Part shown: one piece after another, positions 18,668 through 29,219 of the stretch
Layout of the letters: the number at the start of each line of letters is the position of its first letter
Position numbering within the stretch: the stretch's first letter is position 1
Assembly: GCA_001564065.1 (NCBI GenBank)
Contig: LKNA01000008.1
Span: 1 to 64,000 of the forward strand
Origin: Chitinophagaceae bacterium T5-Br10_B2g13
Lineage (GTDB): Bacteria; Bacteroidota; Rhodothermia; Balneolales; Balneolaceae
Direction of reading: 5' to 3'
Length of the DNA: 64,000 nucleotides
Translations under genes and position numbers: made by a program
Notes under the pieces: generated by a model
Told to the model about the DNA's origin: nothing
Database searches by the model: none
What the model saw: only the letters and a program-made list of their open reading frames with translations

Positions 18668-21316
18668 TTAGTTTGTATGAGCTACTTGATTCAGCATCCG
18701 GATATCATTCGATACCATTTTGCTCCTGGCGGACTCTGTTCTTTCAAGTGTATTCAAGGCATTTAATGAGCTCAATAGATGTTTGTTGGCAAGCTCAATA
18801 TTACCTTGTTTGAAATTATAAATACCAAATTGATGATCCGCAATTGCTCTTTCCAGTGTACTTTCCGGATGTATCTCAGTCACTTTATTGTAACCTTCAG
18901 TAATTAAGTGATCCGCTTTTTCACTGCCATCAGAGTGAATTTGGCTAAATCCAAGATTCATCTGGGTTCTGGCTGTAAAAGAGTGATTCTCGCCTAAGAA
19001 CTCATTAAAAATATTAAGTGCTTTCTCGAATTGTGGGTTTGCTTCATCATATTTACCCGTCATTAACAGAAGTTCACCGTATGAGAAATAGCTGATTGCT
19101 GATGCTACACTATTCTTGCCAAACCTCTCTTCCTTTTTGGAAATTACCTTAATGAAAGTTTTTGCGGAGAGATCAAATTTACCTTGATCACGCTGCATAA
19201 TTGCGAGGTTATTTAAGGTGAGGAGAGTCTTAGGGTGGTTTTCACCTAGTATTCTGTTTCTTAAAAAGAATGCTTCACTAAACAGCTTTTCAGCTTCACT
19301 AAACTGCCCCAAATTCATAAGCAGTGCACCTAAGCTGTTCTTGCTTTCAGCAATGTCAGGATGAGTATCACCAAAAATCTGAATACGTTTATCTAATACT
19401 TCTCTGAAGATATTTTCCGCTTCTTCATAATATCCTCTGTTAAATTGAGTAACACCCACGCCGTTTAAAGCTGCTACAGTTTTAGCATGATATTCACCCT
19501 GCTGAGAACGTAGTAAATCGTAATTCTTTCTGAATATCTCTTCAGCTTCTTTATACTTTCCCTGTCTTCTTAGAACATAAGCTTGTTCATTTATGGCATC
19601 GGTATAATTGTGTAAATAGGATGCCGAGTGATTTTCCAATATTCCCAAAGCGTAGTCGTATAGATTTTCGGCTTCGTCATAATTACCCATTGAGCTGTAT
19701 ACGGATGCCTGAGAAGCAATTGCCAGTGCCGTTTCCGGATGATCAATTCCATGTAAACTGGTATAGATCTCTACACTCTTGTCGATTAAGCTTTTAGATT
19801 TTGGAAGGTTGCCAATTTTCAGGTACACTTTGCCAATTACGCTGAACATTTGAGCCTGAAGCTCCGGCTGATTTACCAGTTTTTCTGCCCTGTCTAATCC
19901 TCTTTCGAGTAATTCCTGTGCAGTAATAGTTTCCCCGAGAGACTGATTAGGATTATTTGCTTCAAATAGGTCGTACAGTAGGGAAGAAACTTCAGCCGTT
20001 TTCATAGCCTCGTATTGAGCGATATTTCTTTGCTCTGTAATTCTATTTGTGTGAAAAATTGAAAATGTTATGGAGATAAGAAGTAACGCTGCAGCTACAA
20101 AAATTTGCTTATAGTTTCTCCGAAATAACTTTTTAGTTCGATAAGTGAAGTTTCCCTGGTGTGCCAGCACAGGCTCATTGTTGAGGTACCTTTTAAGATC
20201 TTCAACGAGGTTATCGATGGTTTGATAACGTTGCGAGCTTTCTTTTCGAAGAGCTTTTAGTACAATGGCATCGATATCGTTCCTTAAAACTTTAAAGAGT
20301 TTTGATGTAGATAATCCTCTGGATTTGGAAATTTTACTTTGATTCTCAACCGTTAGCTGGTTGTACTTGACAGATGGTTTAAGTGGCTCTTTATTAATTA
20401 TCTTGTTTTGCCCGTTGAAAGGACTCTCCTCACTTAAGTCGAATGGTGTTATACCACTTAATAACTTATATAGTATTACACCCAGCGAGTAAGTATCAGT
20501 AGAGGTGGTGATACCATCACCTGATATTTGTTCAGGTGCTGCATATGCAGGAGTTACAGCTTGCACAGATGTAACTTCATGTGTTTGATCTAGCCCAACT
20601 TTATCTTCAATCAGTTTGGCAATTCCGAAGTCTAAAATCTTAACATGGCCGTTTCTGTCAATTAATATATTGGCCGGTTTAAGGTCTCGGTGAATAACTA
20701 AATTGTTATGCGCAAACTGGACTGCATCACATAAAGAGATCAGAAGATTAATACGCTTTTTAACAGTCAGTTTATTGCTATCACAATATTCATCAATTGG
20801 AATGCCATCTACATATTCCATAACAAGGTAGGGCAACCCGAAATCGGTGACACCCCCATCCAGAAGTTTTGCAATATTTGGATGGTTGAGGCCTGCAAGG
20901 ATTTCTCTTTCTCTTTCGAACCGGCAGATATTCTCGGGGGTTTCCATACCATGACGTACAATTTTTAACGCCACAGTTTGCTCATAAATACCGTCTACTC
21001 TTTTGGCTTCAAAAACGGTACCCATTCCTCCGTGACTAATCAGATCAACAATTTCATATTTATCAATGATGGACCCAATGAGCCTTGTAGATACGCCATT
21101 CTTATTACCTGAAGCATTGCTAATCGCAGATTTTAAAACTTTGTCTGCATTGGAAAATAGATTAGAAGATTCCTGAATAGATTTCAGATAGTTTAACACT
21201 CTGAGATACAGTTGTTCATCACCTTCACACTGTTCCCGAATAAATTGGTTTCTTTTTTCGGTGGGAAGTAATAGAGCTTCATCTACAATATTTTCAATAA
21301 CTGTCCAATTTGACAT
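18668..21316 (-). CDS. Serine/threonine protein kinase with C-terminal TPR array
   Basis: ALKIVRHG, HRDLKPANILID, DFGIAKL, then a TM and repeated TPR/Kinesin-light-chain-like motifs (YEEAENIFREVLDKR...GDTHPDIA). Confidence 0.93.
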   Translation of the reverse strand: MSNWTVIENIVDEALLLPTEKRNQFIREQCEGDEQLYLRVLNYLKSIQESSNLFSNADKVLKSAISNASGNKNGVSTRLIGSIIDKYEIVDLISHGGMGTVFEAKRVDGIYEQTVALKIVRHGMETPENICRFEREREILAGLNHPNIAKLLDGGVTDFGLPYLVMEYVDGIPIDEYCDSNKLTVKKRINLLISLCDAVQFAHNNLVIHRDLKPANILIDRNGHVKILDFGIAKLIEDKVGLDQTHEVTSVQAVTPAYAAPEQISGDGITTSTDTYSLGVILYKLLSGITPFDLSEESPFNGQNKIINKEPLKPSVKYNQLTVENQSKISKSRGLSTSKLFKVLRNDIDAIVLKALRKESSQRYQTIDNLVEDLKRYLNNEPVLAHQGNFTYRTKKLFRRNYKQIFVAAALLLISITFSIFHTNRITEQRNIAQYEAMKTAEVSSLLYDLFEANNPNQSLGETITAQELLERGLDRAEKLVNQPELQAQMFSVIGKVYLKIGNLPKSKSLIDKSVEIYTSLHGIDHPETALAIASQASVYSSMGNYDEAENLYDYALGILENHSASYLHNYTDAINEQAYVLRRQGKYKEAEEIFRKNYDLLRSQQGEYHAKTVAALNGVGVTQFNRGYYEEAENIFREVLDKRIQIFGDTHPDIAESKNSLGALLMNLGQFSEAEKLFSEAFFLRNRILGENHPKTLLTLNNLAIMQRDQGKFDLSAKTFIKVISKKEERFGKNSVASAISYFSYGELLLMTGKYDEANPQFEKALNIFNEFLGENHSFTARTQMNLGFSQIHSDGSEKADHLITEGYNKVTEIHPESTLERAIADHQFGIYNFKQGNIELANKHLLSSLNALNTLERTESARSKMVSNDIRMLNQVAHTN

Positions 21317-21570
21317 GAAATGCCTGTTTTTACACCAGAAGTTTATATCGATTGAGCCTAAGTGTTTTTTACAAATTGCAATCTATAAGAGCTTTCTGCA
21401 AATGAGATTAATTTAATGCCTAAGCCTTTCTACTGTATGGAACGTATTTTGGGAAATCCTTACAGTTTTTTAGAAAAAAAGTGGTAATAGATAATTATTT
21501 CTATTCAGACCGATAATTGTAGAGCTAAGGATCAGAAAGAGGATAGGGTAAAAGTCTGTTCATTAATTAT

Positions 21571-21606
21571 AAAAAAAGCCGAAAGGGATTTTACCCATCC
21601 GGCTTG
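21571..21606 (-). terminator. Intrinsic terminator downstream of nuoH
   Basis: Minus strand: AAGCCGgaTGGG-taaaat-CCCtttCGGCTT then TTTTT. Confidence 0.7.
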
Positions 21607-21634
21607 AGAAATAAACTGTAATCTTCTTAAAGGA

Positions 21635-22642
21635 TTATCCTACGATGAAAAAGAGGATTGCTGCAATTACAAAGAAATTGATTATGCTGAGAGGTAATAG
21701 CCTGGACCAACCCAACTTCATCACCTGATTATATTTAAATCTTGGTATTGTCCAGCGTACCCAGATGAATACGAATACAAAGAACGCAGTTTTACCGGTG
21801 AAGACGGCTACATCTAAAATTCCTTTCATTAATGGAGACATTTCCGGTAACCAATAGCCGGCGAAGGGGAGGTGATAGCTTCCAAAAAAGAAAGTAGTCA
21901 TCAGCATAGAGTTGATGACAACGTGCATGTACTCAGCTAAGAAGAACATTCCGAATTTCATTGAGCTATACTCGGTATGAAATCCACCAACAAGCTCTTG
22001 CTCGGCTTCAACCAAATCAAATGGTGTTCGATTACTCTCTGCGAATGCAGCGATAATGAAAATAATTGCCCCTAGTGGATTTAAAAAAACGAACCACCAG
22101 TTTTCCTGTGCAACAGCAATATCAACAACACTTAAAGAGCCTACAAAGAGTACGACGGAGGCTACAGCCATTCCCAATGGCAATTCATAGCTAATCATCT
22201 GTGCTGCGGCTCTCAAGCCCCCTAAGAGAGAATACTTACTGTTAGATGCCCAACCTGCGAGAGTTACACCATATACTCCCAAAGAAGCTACGGCCAGTAA
22301 ATATAGAACTCCTGCATTTATATCCGTTGCATACAGTCCTTCACCAAAAGGTATAACGGCAACGGTCAAAAGAGCGGTTACAACCGGTATCATCGGTGCT
22401 ACGGTGTGCAGAACCTTATTACCTTTATCGGGTGTTACATCTTCTTTTAAAATAAGTTTTAATACATCAGCAATAGGTTGCAGTAACCCTAAAGGTCCTA
22501 CCCTGTTCGGACCAACTCTGTTCTGTATGAATGCCGCAACGCGACGTTCAGCATATACACTAATCGCTGCCGAATTAAGGAGCATGAATAGTCCAACTCC
22601 CAAAACGATGTAAGATGTCAATGTGACTTCAGCCATCCCCAA
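21635..22642 (-). CDS. nuoH: NADH-quinone oxidoreductase subunit H
   Basis: YAERRVAAFIQNRVGPNRVGPLGLLQPIADVLKLILKED. Confidence 0.95.
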   Translation of the reverse strand: MGMAEVTLTSYIVLGVGLFMLLNSAAISVYAERRVAAFIQNRVGPNRVGPLGLLQPIADVLKLILKEDVTPDKGNKVLHTVAPMIPVVTALLTVAVIPFGEGLYATDINAGVLYLLAVASLGVYGVTLAGWASNSKYSLLGGLRAAAQMISYELPLGMAVASVVLFVGSLSVVDIAVAQENWWFVFLNPLGAIIFIIAAFAESNRTPFDLVEAEQELVGGFHTEYSSMKFGMFFLAEYMHVVINSMLMTTFFFGSYHLPFAGYWLPEMSPLMKGILDVAVFTGKTAFFVFVFIWVRWTIPRFKYNQVMKLGWSRLLPLSIINFFVIAAILFFIVG

Positions 22643-22660
22643 TAATATTTGTTATTAAAA

Positions 22661-24388
22661 TTATACAGTTTGTTGTTCTTTTTGAATGACGATACCTGAT
22701 TCCTCATCCATTCTGGCATAGCTTACACCATCGAAAGGTGCCAATGTGGATGAAATCTCATCCATAATTTCTCTGCCGGATAAGAAATTAAAATCATTCA
22801 ATCCCATCTCTTCAGATATTTTATTGATTACAATCCAAAAGGGGAGGCAATCAACTTTATTTTCTTCAGTAACCCAGTTATCGAAGTTTGTTCCGTAACG
22901 GTCTAATCGTCCTTCATTCATCTCGAAATCCAATCGCCTATTTGTGTACTTAGTCTCTTTGGCGGGAATTGATCGCTGAATGCGTCCATCGATATTTACA
23001 TAGCTTGCAGCGTGTTCAGCAATGCATGTAATTGGAATGACCAAATCTGCGAATTTAGTTGTTTCGGTATGATTAGTTGCAAAATTGACAACAAACGTGT
23101 TGTTCAAGTGATCTTTTGTGATAACTTCACGATCCAACAGGTTGTCGTTTAATAGAAGAACTACTTTTGCACTTGATGCTGATTTCGAGAGTTCATCACC
23201 GGTGATTTCTTTAAAACCGAGAAGCCGGCATCCATTAGCATTTGGTGCAACATCATCTGTTAACAGAAATCCATCCCCTTTACCATTTTCTATGTGGGAG
23301 CAGAACACAGGATCATTATAACCCAAAATAGAGGCGAATTTAGAGAGTATGTAGTTCTCTTCAACAGAGGAGTGAGGGCTGCCTATAAGCAGAATTTCAT
23401 CTTTTGAAACGCCTTCGAGTTGCTCGGCAGCTGTAGCAAAAGCATTACTCCAGGATGATTTAATTTGTCCCTCATCAATTTTTTGAAGAGGTTTTGAAAT
23501 CCTGTTTTCATTAAAGAGTCTGTACGCTTCACGCCCCTCATCCGGCATCCAGTGATCGTTCACAGCCTCATTGTATCGGGGAGTGATACGAAGAATGAGG
23601 TTATCTCGTGTCCATAAATCAATATTAGTACCTTTTGCATTGGTTATATCAATGCTTGGTGTTTGATTCATTTCCCAAACACGTGCTTTAAACCTGAAAT
23701 CTGCGGATGTTAAAGCTCCAACCGGACAAATATCGACGGTGTTAAGAGAGTATGCATCATCAAACTCCATTCCGGGCGCAGTGGTTGGGTAGTTCTTATC
23801 TCCCCGTGAGGTAATTGTAAGCTGATGTGTTTCACTGATCTCATCAGTAAATCTGACGCAACGGGTACAGTTAATACACCGCTCTGCATCGAGAATAACA
23901 CGAGGGCCTAACTGAATTCTTTTCGGCTTGTGAACCTTTTTTACTTCAAACCGGCTGCCTTCAGGTCCGTACTTATAGGTTTGAATCTGAAGCGGGCACT
24001 CACCGGCCTGATCACAAATCGGGCAGTCAAGAGGATGATTTATTAAGATAAACTCGAGATTATCCTTTTGTGCTCTTTCTACTAATTCATCCGTTTCCTG
24101 TGTTCGAACGACCATGCCATCAGAAATCATGATATTACATGATGTTTGAAGTTTGGGGAACCAACGAATTACCCGTTCTCCGTTCTCGTCCAGTTCATAT
24201 TCACCGGTTTCCCTGTCTTTAACGGGTTGACCTACCTTTACCAGACATTGCCGGCAGTTAGCAGGAGCAGACATTGAAGGGTGATAACAGAAAAAGGGCA
24301 CTTCAAGGCCTTGATCCTGGATGAACTGAAGAAGCCTTTGATCTCCTTCATATTCGAATCGTTTCCCATCTATAAATACTTCAGGCAT
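22661..24388 (-). CDS. nuoG: NADH-quinone oxidoreductase subunit G (short form)
   Basis: N-terminal 2Fe-2S, CPICDQAGECPLQ, and CINCTRCVRF...CPVGALT. 575 aa. Confidence 0.92.
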   Translation of the reverse strand: MPEVFIDGKRFEYEGDQRLLQFIQDQGLEVPFFCYHPSMSAPANCRQCLVKVGQPVKDRETGEYELDENGERVIRWFPKLQTSCNIMISDGMVVRTQETDELVERAQKDNLEFILINHPLDCPICDQAGECPLQIQTYKYGPEGSRFEVKKVHKPKRIQLGPRVILDAERCINCTRCVRFTDEISETHQLTITSRGDKNYPTTAPGMEFDDAYSLNTVDICPVGALTSADFRFKARVWEMNQTPSIDITNAKGTNIDLWTRDNLILRITPRYNEAVNDHWMPDEGREAYRLFNENRISKPLQKIDEGQIKSSWSNAFATAAEQLEGVSKDEILLIGSPHSSVEENYILSKFASILGYNDPVFCSHIENGKGDGFLLTDDVAPNANGCRLLGFKEITGDELSKSASSAKVVLLLNDNLLDREVITKDHLNNTFVVNFATNHTETTKFADLVIPITCIAEHAASYVNIDGRIQRSIPAKETKYTNRRLDFEMNEGRLDRYGTNFDNWVTEENKVDCLPFWIVINKISEEMGLNDFNFLSGREIMDEISSTLAPFDGVSYARMDEESGIVIQKEQQTV

Positions 24389-24481
24389 TGTATCTTCGTC
24401 TTAATTTTGAGAGTGTTTACCTGATTGATTTCAGATAAACCGTTCATCTAATTTCTGTTAAAAAATTAATGCAAATTTCAG

Positions 24482-25777
24482 TTAAGCTACGGCGTGAACT
24501 GACTTCTTACACCTTGCTTCGAATTCATCTCTGAAACGTGTAATTGTATGTCTTACCGGCCAGGCAGCAGCATCAGCTAGTGCACAAATTGTTCTGCCTT
24601 CCATCTGTGTGGTAATATCCAGGAGCAGATCTAAATCTTTAATTTCTCCTTCACCGTTTTTAATCTTTAGCATAACCTTTTCAAGCCAGCCGGTTCCTTC
24701 ACGGCAGGGGGTACACTGCCCGCAAGACTCGTGATGGTAAAAATGAGTAATTCTCCATAGCATGTCCACCATGTCAGTGTCTTCATCCATAACAACCATA
24801 CCGGCTGTTCCCAGCATGGTACCAACTTCCCGGAGTGAATCACTGTCCATAGTAACTCCATCCAGCTGATCAGCTCTTACTACCGGAGTTGATGACCCGC
24901 CGGGAATTACTGCTTTAAGTTTTTTCCCATTCCTCATTCCCTGGGCAACATCATTAATTAGCTCAAGGATAGGCATTCCGGAAGGAAGCTCATATACGCC
25001 CGGTCTATTCACATGGCCGGAAATTCCGTACAGGAGAGGTCCCGGATGATTTTCTGCTCCAACGCTTTTAAACCAATCTGCCCCTTTTTTAATTACATTC
25101 GGTACGTGAGAAAGAGTTTCTATATTGTTGATTGTTGTTGGACGTCCCCATAACCCTTTCTGCGCAGGAAATGGAGGCTTCACTCTTGGATATCCTCGTT
25201 TACCTTCAAGTGATTCGAGCATGGATGTCTCCTCACCGCAGATGTAGGCTCCGGCACCTGAATGGACGTAAAATTCCACATTATAACCGGACCCAAAAAT
25301 ATCTTTACCGATCATGCCGGCATTGTAGGCATCTTGTATAGCCTTCTCCATCATATCGATGTAGGCTTTATATTCGCCTCTGATGTAAACATAGATAGCC
25401 GTTACTTCCATCGCATAGGCAGCAATAAGAGCCCCTTCAATAAAAATATGTGGATTATATTCAAAAATCTTTCGGTCTTTGAAAGTGCCGGGCTCAGATT
25501 CATCGCCATTGCAGGCCAGATAGCGTGGTCCGCCGTCGGCAGGAGGCATGAATGACCATTTCAATCCGGCATTAAAACCTGCACCGCCACGACCGCGAAT
25601 GTTGGCATTTTTAACCTCATTAACAACACTTTTCGGATCTGACCATTTTTTATTGTCAGTTAAAACAGCCTTCCATGCATCGTAGCCACCATTTTTTCGG
25701 TACACATCAATTTTGTGAAGATCTTTGATGTTGGGAATCAATACCGGCTCATAATTTTTCCAATCAACTGTACTCAT
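24482..25777 (-). CDS. nuoF: NADH-quinone oxidoreductase subunit F
   Basis: RGRGGAGFNAGLKWSFMP; ESCGQCTPCREGTGWL. Confidence 0.96.
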   Translation of the reverse strand: MSTVDWKNYEPVLIPNIKDLHKIDVYRKNGGYDAWKAVLTDNKKWSDPKSVVNEVKNANIRGRGGAGFNAGLKWSFMPPADGGPRYLACNGDESEPGTFKDRKIFEYNPHIFIEGALIAAYAMEVTAIYVYIRGEYKAYIDMMEKAIQDAYNAGMIGKDIFGSGYNVEFYVHSGAGAYICGEETSMLESLEGKRGYPRVKPPFPAQKGLWGRPTTINNIETLSHVPNVIKKGADWFKSVGAENHPGPLLYGISGHVNRPGVYELPSGMPILELINDVAQGMRNGKKLKAVIPGGSSTPVVRADQLDGVTMDSDSLREVGTMLGTAGMVVMDEDTDMVDMLWRITHFYHHESCGQCTPCREGTGWLEKVMLKIKNGEGEIKDLDLLLDITTQMEGRTICALADAAAWPVRHTITRFRDEFEARCKKSVHAVA

Positions 25778-25782
25778 AGTTA

Positions 25783-26313
25783 TTATTTAGCGTTTCTGAG
25801 TGGCATTTCAATTTGTTCGTAATCAGGTGTTTTACCCGATTTCAGATCGTCAATGAGTTTGTCAACTTTTTCAGGCGTCAGATTATTCACGTACTTATCA
25901 TTGGTAACCTGCAGCATAGGAGCGTAACCACAAGCACCCAGACATTCAACCTCATTTAGGGTAAACATACCATCATCGGTGGTTTCACCTTTTTTAATGC
26001 CAAGTTTTTTCTCTGCATGTTCCAGGATATCGTAGCCACCGCACAATTGACAACTAAGGCAGGTACAGACATCCAGTACAAACTTGCCTTTTTCTTCTTT
26101 ATAGTACTGTGTGTAAAAGTTCGCAACCCCGTGAACATGAGCTTCAGGTAAACCAAGGGTAGTGGCTACAAGATTTTGAACGTCACCATCTACATGCCCA
26201 AAGCGATTTTGTGCAACCCATAAAGCGGGTAAGGTGGCCGCTTTTACATCAGGGTATTTCGCCTTGATTTTCTCAATTTCGTTAAGATCGTCTTGTGTGA
26301 ATTCGTATTTCAT
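25783..26313 (-). CDS. nuoE: NADH-quinone oxidoreductase subunit E
   Basis: VCTCLSCQLCGG...VECLGACGYAPMLQV (thioredoxin-like 2Fe-2S). Confidence 0.94.
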   Translation of the reverse strand: MKYEFTQDDLNEIEKIKAKYPDVKAATLPALWVAQNRFGHVDGDVQNLVATTLGLPEAHVHGVANFYTQYYKEEKGKFVLDVCTCLSCQLCGGYDILEHAEKKLGIKKGETTDDGMFTLNEVECLGACGYAPMLQVTNDKYVNNLTPEKVDKLIDDLKSGKTPDYEQIEMPLRNAK

Positions 26314-26318
26314 AATGT

Positions 26319-27611
26319 TTATTTATCAGCTTCTCCCATTACAGGATCCATACCTCCAATTATAACTACGGTATCTGCAACCATTTCACCATCGATAATA
26401 TTTTCTAAAACCTGCAGGTTAACAAATGATGGTGCTCGTACTTTTAGTCGCCATGGATGGCCCGTTCCGTCACTCTGGATGTAATATCCGAGTTCTCCTT
26501 TTGGAGCTTCAACGGCACTGTAGGCCTCCGCACCTTCCGGTGGACAAATACCTGTGTCGGTCATCATAAAGTCGTGAATCATACCCTCCATCGAGTAATA
26601 TACTTCATCTTTGGAAGGGTAGGCCTGTTTTGCGTTATCAGTACGTACCGGACCTTTCGGTAATTTTTCTAAACACTGGTTAATGATGCGGATACTTTCG
26701 CTCATCTCTTCCATACGTACGAAGTATCTGGCTAAATTATCACCCTCCATTCGTGTGGGAACTTCAAATTCTACTTCATCATATCTGGCATACGGGGCAA
26801 ACTTTCTGATGTCTAACCCAAAACCGGCAGCTCTCAGAACAGGTCCTGTAGCGCCAAAACGCAGAGCATCTTCAGTTTTCAGAACACCAACAGCCTCGTT
26901 TCTGTCAATAAAGATTCTATTTCTATCGAGAAGCTTGTGGTAGTCTTTGAGTTCCTGTGGGAAAGTTTGGGCAAACTCTTTAATAGCACCCATCGCCTCA
27001 TCAGTTATATCGTTTGCCACACCGCCAATTCGTGCATGGGAAACAGTAAAGCGATGACCGGTAAGACGGTCCATGATATCGTAAATCTTTTCGCGCTCCT
27101 TAAATGTCCAGATAAAGAAAGATACGGCACCGGCATCCATAACCATGGTTCCAAGCCACAATAGGTGGGATGAAATTCGTGCCAGCTCACATCCAATCAT
27201 GCGTATGTAGTGAGCTCTTTCAGGAACTTCTACGTTGGCCAATTTCTCAACAGTTTGGCATAGAGCTACATTATTACTGTAAGGAGATAAATAATCCATA
27301 CGGTCTGTGTATGGCATGAACTCCTGATACGTCTTGTTTTCAGCAATTTTTTCCACACCGCGGTGAAGGTATCCAATATCGAGTTTTGCTTTCTCGATAG
27401 ATTCGCCATTTAACTGAAGCACCAACCTCAATACACCGTGAGTAGCAGGGTGCTGAGGGCCCATGTTAAGGATCATCTTCGAAGTGAGCGGATCGTTATC
27501 ATCCATCTCTTCGATAGTGGTGTGCTTATCTTCCAAGCTTTGATAGAGCTTCTTCTGATGCTCTTTAAAAAACTTAGAATGAACTTTCGATTGAATATCC
27601 GTTAATTTCAT
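26319..27611 (-). CDS. nuoD: NADH-quinone oxidoreductase subunit D
   Basis: NMGPQHPATHGVLRLVLQLNGE...YLHRGVEK. Confidence 0.96.
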   Translation of the reverse strand: MKLTDIQSKVHSKFFKEHQKKLYQSLEDKHTTIEEMDDNDPLTSKMILNMGPQHPATHGVLRLVLQLNGESIEKAKLDIGYLHRGVEKIAENKTYQEFMPYTDRMDYLSPYSNNVALCQTVEKLANVEVPERAHYIRMIGCELARISSHLLWLGTMVMDAGAVSFFIWTFKEREKIYDIMDRLTGHRFTVSHARIGGVANDITDEAMGAIKEFAQTFPQELKDYHKLLDRNRIFIDRNEAVGVLKTEDALRFGATGPVLRAAGFGLDIRKFAPYARYDEVEFEVPTRMEGDNLARYFVRMEEMSESIRIINQCLEKLPKGPVRTDNAKQAYPSKDEVYYSMEGMIHDFMMTDTGICPPEGAEAYSAVEAPKGELGYYIQSDGTGHPWRLKVRAPSFVNLQVLENIIDGEMVADTVVIIGGMDPVMGEADK

Positions 27612-27620
27612 AAAGTCTTT

Positions 27621-28133
27621 CTATTCAGTATCGGGTGTAGAATTAGGCAGCTCGATAGACCCCGGAATTCCCAATAATGGAAACTCTTTTCGAAGTGGGA
27701 AGTAGTCAAAATCTTCAGGCATTAATATTCTTCTGAGGTCCGGATGGTTGGTGAAGTTAATGCCAAACATGTCATAAACTTCTCTTTCCGCCCAGTTCGC
27801 AGAGTCCCAAACAGATGTAACTGATTCTGCTTCGGGATTTTCTTCTTCGCAACGAACTTTGAGGAAGAGTCGGACACCATCCCGTAGGGAGATTAAGTTA
27901 TAGACAACTTCAAAACGCTCTTCTGATGTGTATCGATCAATACCGAAAACATCGGCCAGATAGGTGTAATGATGTTCGTTTTTTAAATAATCTGAGATTT
28001 CTACAATAGACTTCCGATCAACTAGTACAAAAGTAGAGCCGGTAGATTGGTATACCTCTAGTATTTTGCCCTCGAATGACTCAGAAAGGCCATCAATAGC
28101 TTTTTGGAGTGGTTCTGATAATTCTAAACTCAT
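27621..28133 (-). CDS. nuoC: NADH-quinone oxidoreductase subunit C
   Basis: WAEREVYDMFGINFTNHPDLRRILMPEDFDYFPLRKEFPL. Confidence 0.95.
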   Translation of the reverse strand: MSLELSEPLQKAIDGLSESFEGKILEVYQSTGSTFVLVDRKSIVEISDYLKNEHHYTYLADVFGIDRYTSEERFEVVYNLISLRDGVRLFLKVRCEEENPEAESVTSVWDSANWAEREVYDMFGINFTNHPDLRRILMPEDFDYFPLRKEFPLLGIPGSIELPNSTPDTE

Positions 28134-28138
28134 AAGAT

Positions 28139-28621
28139 TTATCTATCGAGCGCGACAGAGTGCTCAGTTTTAATTTTATCTTGGATTTTCATCAACGCAT
28201 GCAATACGGCGTCAGGTCGGGGAGGGCATCCGGAGATATAAGCATCAACGGGAATAAAATTATCAACACCCTGCACTACTCCGTAGCATCTGTGCATACC
28301 GCCGGTAGAAGCACATGCTCCCATTGCGATACACCATTTTGGATCCGGCATCTGATCCCAGATTCTTCGAATGGCATGCGACATCTTATATGTACACCAC
28401 CCGGCAACAATCATAACGTCGCTCTGTCTTGGTGAAAAACGCATCACCTCAGATCCAAATCTGGCTGCATCATAACGAGGCCCTGCAAACGCCATCATTT
28501 CGATAGCGCAACATGCTAACCCCATTGGCATTGGCCATGCAGCATTTGACCTGGCCCAGTTGACCAGTGAGTCTACTTTAGTGGTTAAATACCCTTCACT
28601 TAATGAACTTTCTAAACCCAT
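28139..28621 (-). CDS. nuoB: NADH-quinone oxidoreductase subunit B
   Basis: [15 protein letters not shown]...[11 protein letters not shown]...[13 protein letters not shown]. Confidence 0.96.
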   Translation of the reverse strand: MGLESSLSEGYLTTKVDSLVNWARSNAAWPMPMGLACCAIEMMAFAGPRYDAARFGSEVMRFSPRQSDVMIVAGWCTYKMSHAIRRIWDQMPDPKWCIAMGACASTGGMHRCYGVVQGVDNFIPVDAYISGCPPRPDAVLHALMKIQDKIKTEHSVALDR

Positions 28622-28628
28622 AATTAAA

Positions 28629-29018
28629 TTATTTCGATAATGCTTCGTATTTAATGTTTTTAACGTCCCAATCTAATGTGCCTTTTTTCAACGTGTAGAG
28701 CAGTCCGATAAATAACACTACAATAAATATTGTCATGGCTATAAACGTTCCGGTTCCATGTTCCATAAAACGAACAGCCCAGGGATAAATAAATACAACT
28801 TCCAGGTCAAAAACGATAAACTCCATTGCAACAAGATAATAGGCGATTGAGTAACGCTCTTTAGCTTCACCAACGGGGTCCATTCCGCTTTCGTAGGGGC
28901 TCAATTTATTTGTGTTAGGGCGATAAGGTCCTAAGATCCTTGAGAGCGACATTAAAACAAGTGCTAATACAAATGCTACTCCTATCAGTACCAGAATGGG
29001 ATAATATTGTTCAAGCAT
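28629..29018 (-). CDS. nuoA: NADH-quinone oxidoreductase subunit A
   Basis: [43 protein letters not shown]. Confidence 0.95.
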   Translation of the reverse strand: MLEQYYPILVLIGVAFVLALVLMSLSRILGPYRPNTNKLSPYESGMDPVGEAKERYSIAYYLVAMEFIVFDLEVVFIYPWAVRFMEHGTGTFIAMTIFIVVLFIGLLYTLKKGTLDWDVKNIKYEALSK

Positions 29019-29219
29019 GAAAAACGGTTAGAATTAATTTTGCCTTAAATTACCGCCACATCGACGGAAAGTCAACGAAATTACCCTCCAAATATAGCAG
29101 GTTTTCAGCCCAACTTTGAACTCTTTTTTTAAAAAAGATAAAGAAGGAAGTGGGGAGAGAAATTTTATGAATCCTATAACTGATTAGCCTTCAAAACCTG
29201 TTGTGGAACAGTAATATTT

